NCBI RefSeq assembly: GCF_000255705.1
Contig: NZ_JH636441.1
Location: 956,378-1,020,377 of the forward strand
Source: Zavarzinella formosa DSM 19928
Lineage (GTDB): Bacteria > Planctomycetota > Planctomycetia > Gemmatales > Gemmataceae
Length of the DNA: 64,000 bases
Direction of reading: 5' to 3'
The translations under genes were made by a program, and so were the position numbers. The number at the start of each line of letters is the position of its first letter. Within the stretch, counting starts at the first letter, position 1. The notes below the pieces were generated by a model, which was given only the letters and a program-made list of their open reading frames with translations, was not told the origin of the DNA and made no database searches. Positions 26,806 through 33,836 of the stretch are shown one piece after another.

Positions 26806-28866
26806 TCAATCCACAAACGGGTCGGCCCCGAGATCTCCCAAGAGTTCCCGGCGTTGCCGTTCGTAGTGCATCAGATCGAGACGTTGGCGGTAATGCTTCT
26901 TCTCCGTTCGACGCTGGGCTTTCACGAACAAGGGCCGGAACTGATTCCAGTCCCTTTTGGCACCCGATCTTCCAAGCAGGATCAGTTTTTCATGGAAGTG
27001 AGTGCCGAGGGCTTCCAGAAGTTTGTCCTCCAGGCTCAAGTAGAACTGCCCGCTGCCGGGGTCACCCTGACGGCCGGCGCGACCAAGCATCTGGCGGTCC
27101 ACCCGAATGGCCTCATGGCGTTCCGTCCCGATCACATGCAACCCGCCGAGGGCGGCCACGCCCGGCCCGAGTTTGATGTCCGTCCCGCGACCGGCCATGT
27201 TCGTCGCCACCGTCACCGTGCCGGGTTGTCCGGCCTGGGAGATGATGAGAGCTTCTTCCTTGTCCTGTTTGGCGTTCAGCACCCGATGGGTGATTCCCAA
27301 TGAAGTGAGCCGCCGGGAGATGGCCTCGGATTTTTCCACGGACCGGGTGCCGATCAGCACCGGACGGCCGATGATCCGCATCTTCTTCACATCTTCAACG
27401 ATGGCGTCGAACTTGGCCTCTTCGGTCGGGAAGATCAGGTCCGGCAGCAGTTTCCGCACGATTGGCCGGTTGGTGGGCACCGGAACAACCCGCAGTTTGA
27501 ACACCCGGCGAACTTCCGGGCTGTTTTGCACGATGGTTCCGGTCATGCCCGCCAACCGCACATATTGCCGGAAGTAGCTTTGGTAAGTCACTGAGGCGGC
27601 ATGGTCGGCGGCGAGATGAATGGTCGTGCGTTCCTTGGCCTCCACCGCTTGGTGCAATCCCTCCCGCCATTGGCGGTCGGGCATCGGCCGACCGGTGCTT
27701 TCGTCGATGATGACGATCTTGTCTTCATGGATCATGTAGTGATGATCGAGCACAAAACGGTAATTCGCCTGAAGGGCCTTTTCGATGGCCTCAATGAGCT
27801 TGTCCATCGCCGGGGCATGCGGGCCGCTCGGCGGGTTGGAATAGCGAGTCAACGCCCGGCCGGATTCTGTCACTTCGATCTTGTCCTTCCGGACGTCAAG
27901 TGTGAAGTGTTCACCGGGTTTCATCGATTTGGCCAGCGCGTCGGCCCAGTAATACATCACGCATTCTTCCGGCTTGGCGTCGCGAGTCGGCGAACTGATG
28001 ATGAGCGGTGTGCGGGCTTCGTCGATGAAAATACTGTCGGCCTCGTCCACGAGGGCAAAGAAGTGGTCTCGCTGGACGCGAGGATCGGCGGGTGCCTGAC
28101 CGGGTTTTGATGTCCACGGTCCCCAGAACGGCGTGCTGGCAACCTGCCCGCCGCGCATTTTCAGGCGGTCCCGCAGGAAGTCAAAGCCGAATTCAGAGGC
28201 CGTGCCGTAGGTGACATCCTTCCGATAGGCGTCCTTGCGTTCCGCATCCTCCATCTTTTGCTGGAGGAAACTGACCGTCAGCCCGAGGTATTCGTAAACC
28301 GGGGTCATCAATTCGGCGTCACGCTTGGCTAGATAATCGTTCACCGTGGCGACATGCACCCCTTTGCCGGCCAGTGACCGGAGAAACACCGGCAGGGTCG
28401 CCGTCAGGGTTTTCCCTTCCCCCGTGGCGAGTTCGCACAACGCCCCTTGGAACATCACCTCCCCGGCGGCCAGTTGCACGTCGTAAGGACGCATCCCCAG
28501 CACCCGCCAGCAAGCGACCGAACACAGACCGAAGCCGGCGGCCATGAAGTGCTTGCTCATGTCCCCTTCGCGGGACCGGCCGCGAAGTTTGTTGGCCTCG
28601 GACTTGAGTTGCTCATCCGTCAAGCTGCCAAATTTTTGCTCGTACTGCCGGATCAGCGGGACCAGTAATGCCGCCTTCGCCAGTCGCTTGACCGATGGTT
28701 TGGCGACATACGACCGGACTTGGTTGGAGGGTATGAGGCCCAACCGCCCGGAATAGGGCAGATTCGGCGGGCACGCGGGGCGGTCCACGGAGTCCAACAG
28801 ACGTTCGGCGACGGCAATGTCACTCACGGATGGTTCTCGGGAGGGGGCAAAAGCGTTTATCTCCAT
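26806..28866 (-). CDS. Short SecA-like preprotein translocase ATPase
   Basis: A 686-aa DEAD-like motor related to SecA. It has Walker A ATGEGKTLTATLP near residue 145, the DEAD-type box LVDEADSIFIDEARTPLIIS, the SecA preprotein cross-linking region, and the second motor with NMAGRGTDIKLGPGVA. After FYLSLEDKLLEAL the protein stops at AQRRTEKKHYRQRLDLMHYE, the very start of the helical scaffold. Full SecA proteins reach 850-1000 residues, so most of the scaffold, the helical wing and the zinc-binding tail are missing. The stop is clean and the motors are intact, which argues for a specialised accessory SecA rather than a broken gene. The housekeeping secA must be elsewhere. Confidence 0.85.
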   Translation of the reverse strand: MEINAFAPSREPSVSDIAVAERLLDSVDRPACPPNLPYSGRLGLIPSNQVRSYVAKPSVKRLAKAALLVPLIRQYEQKFGSLTDEQLKSEANKLRGRSREGDMSKHFMAAGFGLCSVACWRVLGMRPYDVQLAAGEVMFQGALCELATGEGKTLTATLPVFLRSLAGKGVHVATVNDYLAKRDAELMTPVYEYLGLTVSFLQQKMEDAERKDAYRKDVTYGTASEFGFDFLRDRLKMRGGQVASTPFWGPWTSKPGQAPADPRVQRDHFFALVDEADSIFIDEARTPLIISSPTRDAKPEECVMYYWADALAKSMKPGEHFTLDVRKDKIEVTESGRALTRYSNPPSGPHAPAMDKLIEAIEKALQANYRFVLDHHYMIHEDKIVIIDESTGRPMPDRQWREGLHQAVEAKERTTIHLAADHAASVTYQSYFRQYVRLAGMTGTIVQNSPEVRRVFKLRVVPVPTNRPIVRKLLPDLIFPTEEAKFDAIVEDVKKMRIIGRPVLIGTRSVEKSEAISRRLTSLGITHRVLNAKQDKEEALIISQAGQPGTVTVATNMAGRGTDIKLGPGVAALGGLHVIGTERHEAIRVDRQMLGRAGRQGDPGSGQFYLSLEDKLLEALGTHFHEKLILLGRSGAKRDWNQFRPLFVKAQRRTEKKHYRQRLDLMHYERQRRELLGDLGADPFVD

Positions 28867-28996
28867 GATACGGCAACGGGCGAATTTCGCGTGCCGCTGG
28901 AATGCTTTGAGATTAACAAAGTGATGACATGACTGAAGAAAATATCGGCTGTGACAATAAATGGCACGAAAAAGTGAAAATACAGTTGGTTAAGAC

Positions 28997-29025
28997 TTGA
29001 CGTAGAAGGGTGGAGGTGTTCAAAT
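28997..29025 (+). promoter_or_regulatory. Sigma70-type promoter of small-RNA candidate 1
   Basis: TTGACG (28997-29002) and TCAAAT (29020-29025) are 17 bases apart, placing the start near 29032, nine bases before the first hairpin. The same offset in the second unit shows TTGGCT at 29534-29539 and TTGGAT at 29558-29563, a degraded counterpart. Confidence 0.55.
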
Positions 29026-29031
29026 TGCCTA

Positions 29032-29214
29032 TAGAAACGAAGTCACCCGAACCGCTGTACCACCTCTCCCATGGTCAGTTGATTCGGGTGACTCAGGCTC
29101 TCGCCGAAGAACAAATAAAGCAACTGCGGGGCCAACTCAAGAAATTTCTGCGACACCACCTCTCCCCCAACCGTAAGTCGTGGCACTAAAGCGACTTATG
29201 GTTGGTTTTTTTTT
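29032..29214 (+). ncRNA. Candidate small RNA 1 with C-rich, anti-Shine-Dalgarno-like loops
   Basis: A predicted transcript of about 183 bases. Hairpin 1 is a perfect 11-bp stem (AGTCACCCGAA at 29041-29051 with TTCGGGTGACT at 29083-29093). Its 31-base loop contains ACCACCTCTCCC (29059-29070). A small GGC-TCTC-GCC hairpin follows. The same 12-mer recurs at 29155-29166, just ahead of the terminator stem. CACCTCTCC resembles the 16S rRNA tail CACCTCC, so the RNA could base-pair with mRNA ribosome-binding sites (GGAGAGG). A unit promoter and a strong terminator bracket it. It contains no convincing ORF. I know of no Rfam family it matches, but could not search. Confidence 0.6.
29167..29214 (+). 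terminator. Strong intrinsic terminator of small-RNA candidate 1
   Basis: A 14-bp stem (29167-29180 with 29192-29205, one G-U pair) and an 11-base loop are followed by nine consecutive Ts. It is the best terminator in the window, and no protein gene ends near it, so it marks a non-coding transcript. Confidence 0.85.
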
Positions 29215-29568
29215 GACTTTCCAAACTAACCCTTTCAAGCTGTCTTTTTAGATGCCTTGTTCTTGAGCATTTTTAGCAGGCGACTGATTTATTTAACGGC
29301 AATGCCGAGCCATCAAGCCATCGGTCAAATACTGAATTCTTGAATGGTGGTGGACAAGCACAGAGCCGATGTGCATTGTGGTACGTCACCTTCAGCGATG
29401 AGTTGGTTTGTAGCAATCACTTAATCCGGTGGTCGTCGGGAATATTCGGTGATTACTGAAGTGCTGATCCGAAATTGCAAAGTGTAAGTTGCCCTGTGTT
29501 GGACTGAATGATGAAATTACTGATGGTGGTTGTTTGGCTTGGAAATTTGCAGAAGTGTTGGATGACAG

Positions 29569-29735
29569 GCTAAAAAACATCACCCGAACCGCTTGTACCA
29601 CCTCTCCCATGGCCAGTGCGATTCGGGTGAATTAATGGCTCTCGCCGAAATAGAATAAAGCGACTGCCGTGCCAAACGACCCCGACCGCTGGGCCGACCG
29701 CAGTGGAAAAGCCTAAAAGCCTTTCTTTTTCGATA
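29569..29735 (+). ncRNA. Candidate small RNA 2, diverged copy of candidate 1
   Basis: This unit shares hairpin 1 (TCACCCGAA at 29580-29588 with TTCGGGTGA at 29622-29630) and the loop motif ACCACCTCTCCC (29597-29608). It also shares the downstream GGCTCTCGCCGAA and a following AATAAAGC-ACTGC stretch. Similarity to candidate 1 covers about 100 bases and then ends. Its 3' part differs: a GC hairpin (CCGCTG/CAGTGG near 29687-29705) followed by CTTTCTTTTT, a weak terminator. The end is uncertain. Divergence with preserved stem and loop suggests a maintained RNA rather than a recent duplication. Confidence 0.5.
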
Positions 29736-29909
29736 CTTGGGACGATTCAAATTTCTGATGGTGCCGACTGGCCTAGCCAAACGGCCATCGAATGATGGTT
29801 GTTTTCATGGCATGACGTGCGCAAAACAAAAGCAAATGCCGTTTGCGAAGTTTTGAATCAATTCCCGATAGACTCGCCTCCGAATCAGGAAGAGTACATA
29901 GGTGGATAG

Positions 29910-29933
29910 TCCCGGCCGTTGACCGGGATTTTT
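29910..29933 (+). terminator. Terminator-like hairpin upstream of cysE
   Basis: TCCCGG and CCGGGA enclose a 7-base loop and are followed by TTTTT. It lies 53 bases before the cysE start. It may end a transcript reading out of the small-RNA region, or act as an attenuator in a cysE leader. Confidence 0.65.
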
Positions 29934-29985
29934 CCCATTCGTAGGATCGTTGAAAGAACGTTCCGGCTCATTGACAGAGGCGAAC

Positions 29986-30930
29986 ATGGCGGCCGATCTG
30001 CGCATCAAGGAAGGACTTCCCGAGATCACCGAAGCCCTGGTGGCAAGTTACACCGAATGCAGCCGGATCAACCATTTGGGGCACGAGGCTCTGCCGAGCC
30101 GCGACGGGGTCGTTGATATTGTCAGCGATCTTTACGAGGTGATCTATCCGGGTTTTGGCCGGCGGCAGAAACTCCACATTGGCAATGTGGAATATTACAT
30201 TGGCAGTTTGATCGACTCGCTGCATGACAAGCTCACCACGCAAATTGCCCGCGCCCTTCGCCATGACATGTGCCGTGAGTCCCCTCATGTGGACTATGAG
30301 GCATTGGCCCAAGCCAAAACCGTCGAATTCCTGAAACGGCTGCCGCAGGTTCGAGACACGCTCGATCAAGACGTGGCTGCCGCTTATCGAGGCGACCCGG
30401 CGGCCCGCAGCCATCATGAGATCATTTTTTGTTATCCGGGGCTGGAGGCCATCACCATCTTCCGGCTGGCCCATGTGTTGCTGGAACTCGGGGTGCCGTA
30501 CATTCCCCGAATGATGACCGAGTCGGCCCACTCCAAGACCGGCATCGACATTCATCCCGGCGCGACCATCGGCCACGGTTTCTTCATCGATCACGGCACG
30601 GGCGTGGTCATCGGGGAGACATGCAACATTGGCAACAATGTGAAGATTTATCAGGGCGTGACGCTTGGAGCTTTAAGTTTCCAAAAAGACGATGACGGCG
30701 AACTTGTTCGCGGCACCAAACGCCATCCGACACTGGAAGATGATGTGATCGTTTACGCGAACGCCACCATTCTCGGCGGCAGAACGGTCGTCGGGACGCG
30801 TTCCGTGATTGGCTCCTCCGTCTGGCTGACATACAGCGTCCCGCCGGAAACCGTGGTGGTTTTGGATAAGCCCTCACTGAAGGTGAAATCGCCGAATCGT
30901 TCGCCTGATGGTTTCATGTATTTCATCTGA
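29986..30930 (+). CDS. cysE: Serine O-acetyltransferase
   Basis: Makes O-acetylserine from serine and acetyl-CoA, the committed step of cysteine synthesis. I start at ATG 29986 ([18 protein letters not shown] upstream) instead of an upstream TTG; length 314 aa. The N-terminal helical part spans about 1-165. The left-handed beta-helix follows, with [37 protein letters not shown] and [10 protein letters not shown]; His in DHGTG and the Asp/His pairs are the catalytic region. The long C-terminal extension ([14 protein letters not shown]) is of the EpsC type seen in many bacteria. The isolated iscX gene lies head-to-tail on the other strand, linking cysteine supply and Fe-S synthesis. Confidence 0.92.
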   Translation: MAADLRIKEGLPEITEALVASYTECSRINHLGHEALPSRDGVVDIVSDLYEVIYPGFGRRQKLHIGNVEYYIGSLIDSLHDKLTTQIARALRHDMCRESPHVDYEALAQAKTVEFLKRLPQVRDTLDQDVAAAYRGDPAARSHHEIIFCYPGLEAITIFRLAHVLLELGVPYIPRMMTESAHSKTGIDIHPGATIGHGFFIDHGTGVVIGETCNIGNNVKIYQGVTLGALSFQKDDDGELVRGTKRHPTLEDDVIVYANATILGGRTVVGTRSVIGSSVWLTYSVPPETVVVLDKPSLKVKSPNRSPDGFMYFI

Positions 30931-30945
30931 CGAGAAGAAGGGAGA

Positions 30946-31161
30946 TCATTCCCCGTATTCTTCTTTCCATTCCTCATACCAAATCATCTGGATGGCTTCG
31001 AGGATTTTCTCGTTGGACCCCTCGGGCTTTCCCTCGAAACCCTCCAGATCCATGATCCACTTGTGCATGTCCGTGAATCGCACAGTGAGCGGGTTGAGCG
31101 TGTCGTACCGCTCGAAAAGTTGCTCCCCGATCTCACGATAATCCTGCCAGGTCATCGGCAT
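30946..31161 (-). CDS. iscX: Fe-S assembly accessory protein IscX
   Basis: IscX is a small acidic protein that binds IscS and iron and tunes the rate of cluster assembly. The 71-aa sequence keeps the hallmark core: MTWQDYREIGEQLFERY, TVRFTDMHKWIMDLEGF and SNEKILEAIQMIWYEEW. Nearly every residue of the conserved FTDMHxWI and SNEKILEAI blocks is present. The start may be the ATG at 31161 or two codons later (31155), where the AGGGAAG site is better spaced. In E. coli iscX ends the isc operon; here it is about 16 kb from iscRSUA and converges on cysE. Confidence 0.9.
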   Translation of the reverse strand: MPMTWQDYREIGEQLFERYDTLNPLTVRFTDMHKWIMDLEGFEGKPEGSNEKILEAIQMIWYEEWKEEYGE

Positions 31162-31324
31162 CTTCCCTTGGGTTTGTCAGGGGTGATATATGCGTCGCCA
31201 GCGGGTTGACAGGATCGTCACCGGCCGTTTCTCGCGTCTTGCCGACAATACTCTCTGGTGTTCTTGTTGATGGCGATGCCACCCAAAATTGCTTCAATGA
31301 AGACATTCTTTGACGGAGGACCCC

Positions 31325-31957
31325 ATGCTGTGGCTTTTTCGACATGGCGAAAGCTTGTCCAATGCGGGCGAAGCGACATCCGGTTATTCGACCATTCCGC
31401 TCACCGAACGGGGGCATTCGCAGGCCCAAGCCATCGTCGGCGTCTGCCCGCAGCCTGCCAGAATCGTGTTGTCTCGCTATACCCGCGCCCGGCAGACGGC
31501 CGAACCCATGTTGGCACGCTTCCCGGATATTCCGACAGAAGAAGCTGACATCCATGAATTCACTTATCTGGAGGTTGGCCGGTTCGACAACACGTCTCTG
31601 GCCCAGCGGAAGCCGTGGGTCGATTCCTATTGGTCGAAGCTGGACCCCGAGTATTGCGACGGCCCCGAGGCCGAGACCTTTGTGGAGTTTTTGACACGTG
31701 GCCGCGATTTCTTGGACCGGGCGGCGTCATGGTCCGGGGATACGGTGGCGTTCAGCCATGAGCAATTCATTCGCGTTCTGTTGCTGCTGACGATGAGCGG
31801 GTGGATCAAATCGCCCGCCGAACTCATGCGGCGTTTTTACGCCATGCGAATGGGGTTGCCGATTCCGAATGCCTCACTGGTGCGGATGGAATGGAACCAA
31901 GGCCGCTGGTGGATCGGCGGGGTGGACACCAGCCATCTCAGTTCTCTCACCACCTGA
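31325..31957 (+). CDS. Histidine phosphatase family protein
   Basis: A 210-aa protein of the phosphoglycerate mutase-like fold. It starts MLWLFRHGESLSNAG, with the RHG signature whose His is phosphorylated in catalysis. The second catalytic His is in TVAFSHEQFIRV near residue 147, and the conserved Arg is in SRYTRARQTAE. GGAGG lies 5 bases before the ATG at 31325; a TTG 15 bases upstream is less likely. Substrate unknown. It is probably single, with a thioredoxin-like gene 105 bases on. Confidence 0.85.
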   Translation: MLWLFRHGESLSNAGEATSGYSTIPLTERGHSQAQAIVGVCPQPARIVLSRYTRARQTAEPMLARFPDIPTEEADIHEFTYLEVGRFDNTSLAQRKPWVDSYWSKLDPEYCDGPEAETFVEFLTRGRDFLDRAASWSGDTVAFSHEQFIRVLLLLTMSGWIKSPAELMRRFYAMRMGLPIPNASLVRMEWNQGRWWIGGVDTSHLSSLTT

Positions 31958-32062
31958 TCAACGTTTCCCCGTTTGCCACCGTTCCATTTGCCCTTTTCTT
32001 TCTCCCCAATTCTCGGCTACCATCTGTCGGACAGAATCTCCCTGGCAAGAAAGGTCGCAAGG

Positions 32063-32566
32063 ATGCGGCATCTTTTCGCATTGGGTCTGGTGGCTGTTTC
32101 CGCGGGCGTCATGATGGCGGCCCCGCCGGGAACGATCCGGATCGACGAAGTGACTTACAAGGAACTGACGGCCGAAGTGAACGCCGCCAAGGGGCGGGTA
32201 GTTCTCGTGGACGTGTGGGGCATGTTTTGCGGCCCGTGCCGGGAAAAAATCCCCCATGTGGTCGAACTTCAAAAGAAATACGGCAAACAAGGGCTACTGG
32301 TCATCACTGTGAGTGTTGACCAAGCTGGCGACACCGAGGCGATGGCCGGCGCCCGGCAGTTTCTCGCGCAATATCGGGCCGAGACACGGAACGTGCATTT
32401 GAAAGACCCGGTCGCCCTTTGGGCCTCTAAGTGGAAAACCAGCAGTGTGCCGTTGATGTTCTTGTTTGACCAACAGGGCCGCATGATCGAGCGGTACGAC
32501 GGCCGGGTGGACTTTGCCTCAATGGACCGGCAAATCCGGGATCTGTTGCAGGATTCTCAGCCATGA
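32063..32566 (+). CDS. Exported thioredoxin-like protein (TlpA/ResA type)
   Basis: A 167-aa protein: signal peptide MRHLFALGLVAVSAGVMMA, then a thioredoxin fold with active site WGMFCGPCREK (CxxC) near residues 55-61 and cis-Pro in TSSVPLMFLF. ARGs and charges fit the TlpA/ResA-like reductases that act outside the cytoplasmic membrane on cytochrome c or other disulfides. I start at ATG 32063 to give the signal peptide; the frame is open further upstream. A strong hairpin lies 46 bases downstream. Confidence 0.8.
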   Translation: MRHLFALGLVAVSAGVMMAAPPGTIRIDEVTYKELTAEVNAAKGRVVLVDVWGMFCGPCREKIPHVVELQKKYGKQGLLVITVSVDQAGDTEAMAGARQFLAQYRAETRNVHLKDPVALWASKWKTSSVPLMFLFDQQGRMIERYDGRVDFASMDRQIRDLLQDSQP

Positions 32567-32612
32567 AATTGCCTGTTTGCCATTAAAAGCACGGCGAAAC
32601 AATGACCGTGAA

Positions 32613-32644
32613 AAGAGCCTCATCGCGAGAGCGACGAGGCTCTT
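32613..32644. terminator. Strong hairpin after the thioredoxin-like gene
   Basis: AAGAGCCTC pairs with GAGGCTCTT, with further inner pairs around a GAGA loop (one mismatch). No T-run follows, so its role as a rho-independent terminator is uncertain; it may protect the mRNA end. Confidence 0.5.
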
Positions 32645-33065
32645 GCATTTCCAGAAAACCGCAAAATTTGTTGAAAAAACGAACCCAAAAACGACCAGAA
32701 GTAAGGTGAAAAGGGCCTCCATTGACCATTTTTGAGCCGTTTTACGCCCAAAACCGGTCATTTTCCGGACATAAACTGGACACCTCTCTCGCAAAATCCC
32801 CGGCAAAACGACATATGCCCAAATGATTTTGGCATAATCCACCCTGTTTTCGCACAATCCACGCTTTTTTGGCCCACTGAAAATGAGCCAGCCACGCCAG
32901 CGAGCGTGATTGCTTTGGCGAGCCGAATGCGGCAAGAAAAACACTTCCGCGACGAACACCAAGGTAACACCGGCCGACGAGTGATTCGCCGGATATTCCC
33001 GTGAGATGCTGGTGTATCTGGTACACTTGCAGGGACTTGTCCAAATCCCGGAACGAGTTTTCCCG
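32645..33065. other. Intergenic region upstream of the ABC transporter genes
   Basis: No gene is supported. A partly similar copy of the sequence around the hairpin (TGAAAAGGGCCTCCAT at about 32706, against TGAAAAGAGCCTCAT at 32608) suggests a small local duplication. A loose palindrome (TATGCC...GGCATA) lies at 32815-32836. No confident promoter was found. Confidence 0.4.
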
Positions 33066-33836
33066 ATGAGCCTGGCGATCGAAACCCGTCAATTGAGCCG
33101 CTACTTCAATGATTTTCGAGCGGTCAACGAAATCAACCTGAGCGTCGAACGAGGCACTTTTTACGGCTTCCTCGGCCCAAACGGGGCGGGTAAGTCCACC
33201 ACCATCAAGATGCTCACCGGATTGCTTGCCCCCTCGGGCGGGGAGATGCTTGTTCTCGGCAAGAACGTCTCCGATCCGAAGGAGGCTCTGGAGGTCAAGC
33301 GGCACGTCGGCGTCATCCCGGAGAACCTGTCGCTGTTCGACAATCTGACAGCCCGTGAGTTCCTCACGTTTGTCGGCCGGATGTATCTGTTGCCGCGCGA
33401 TACCGTCCGCACCCGGTCGAATGAGTTGTTGGAATTGCTTGGCCTCGACAACGAGGACAAGAAACTCACGCTCGAATACTCCCACGGCATGAAGAAGAAA
33501 CTGGCCCTCGCGGCTGCTTTGTTGCCGAATCCCGATTTGTTGTTCCTTGACGAGCCTTTCGAGGGGGTGGATGCCGTCACATCGCGGGTGATCCGGGATT
33601 TGCTCGCGGGGTATGTTGCCCGCGGGTCCACGGTGTTTCTTACGACGCACATCTTGGAAATCGTCGAAAAACTTTGCACCCATGTCGGCATCATCGTCCG
33701 GGGTTGTCTTGTCGAACAAGCCTCGATGGAGAGCATTCGGCAGGGGCTTTCGCTGGAAGATCGCTTCTTGCAAGTGGCCGGGGGAGACGAGGCGGTCGCC
33801 CCGAAGATTAGCTGGCTGGAGGGAGCGGCGTCGTGA
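33066..33836 (+). CDS. ABC transporter ATP-binding protein
   Basis: A 256-aa ABC ATPase of the ABC-2 exporter type (start MSLAIETRQLSRYF). Walker A GPNGAGKST sits at 37-45, Q-loop region VIPENLSLFDNLTA, and Walker B LLFLDEPFEGVD. The signature motif reads YSHGMKKK instead of LSGGQ, as in many Ccm/Nat-like exporters. Its stop codon overlaps the GTG start of the next gene by four bases (GTGA), so the two are translationally coupled. Substrate unknown. Confidence 0.92.
   Translation: MSLAIETRQLSRYFNDFRAVNEINLSVERGTFYGFLGPNGAGKSTTIKMLTGLLAPSGGEMLVLGKNVSDPKEALEVKRHVGVIPENLSLFDNLTAREFLTFVGRMYLLPRDTVRTRSNELLELLGLDNEDKKLTLEYSHGMKKKLALAAALLPNPDLLFLDEPFEGVDAVTSRVIRDLLAGYVARGSTVFLTTHILEIVEKLCTHVGIIVRGCLVEQASMESIRQGLSLEDRFLQVAGGDEAVAPKISWLEGAAS

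Larger units (their letters stand above)
28867..29985. other. 1.1 kb non-coding region with two related small-RNA-like units
   Basis: No protein-coding gene is supported. The region holds two homologous units of about 100 bases (29041-29140 and 29578-29680), a promoter and terminator around the first, a second terminator at 29910-29933, and AT-richer filler at 29220-29520 where nothing was recognised. Confidence 0.7.

Noticed and set aside
29066-29082. Tiny ORF (ATGGTCAGTTGA) in small-RNA candidate 1
   Set aside because: Only three codons, not conserved in the second copy (where it becomes eight codons), and the start is in the hairpin loop without a ribosome site.
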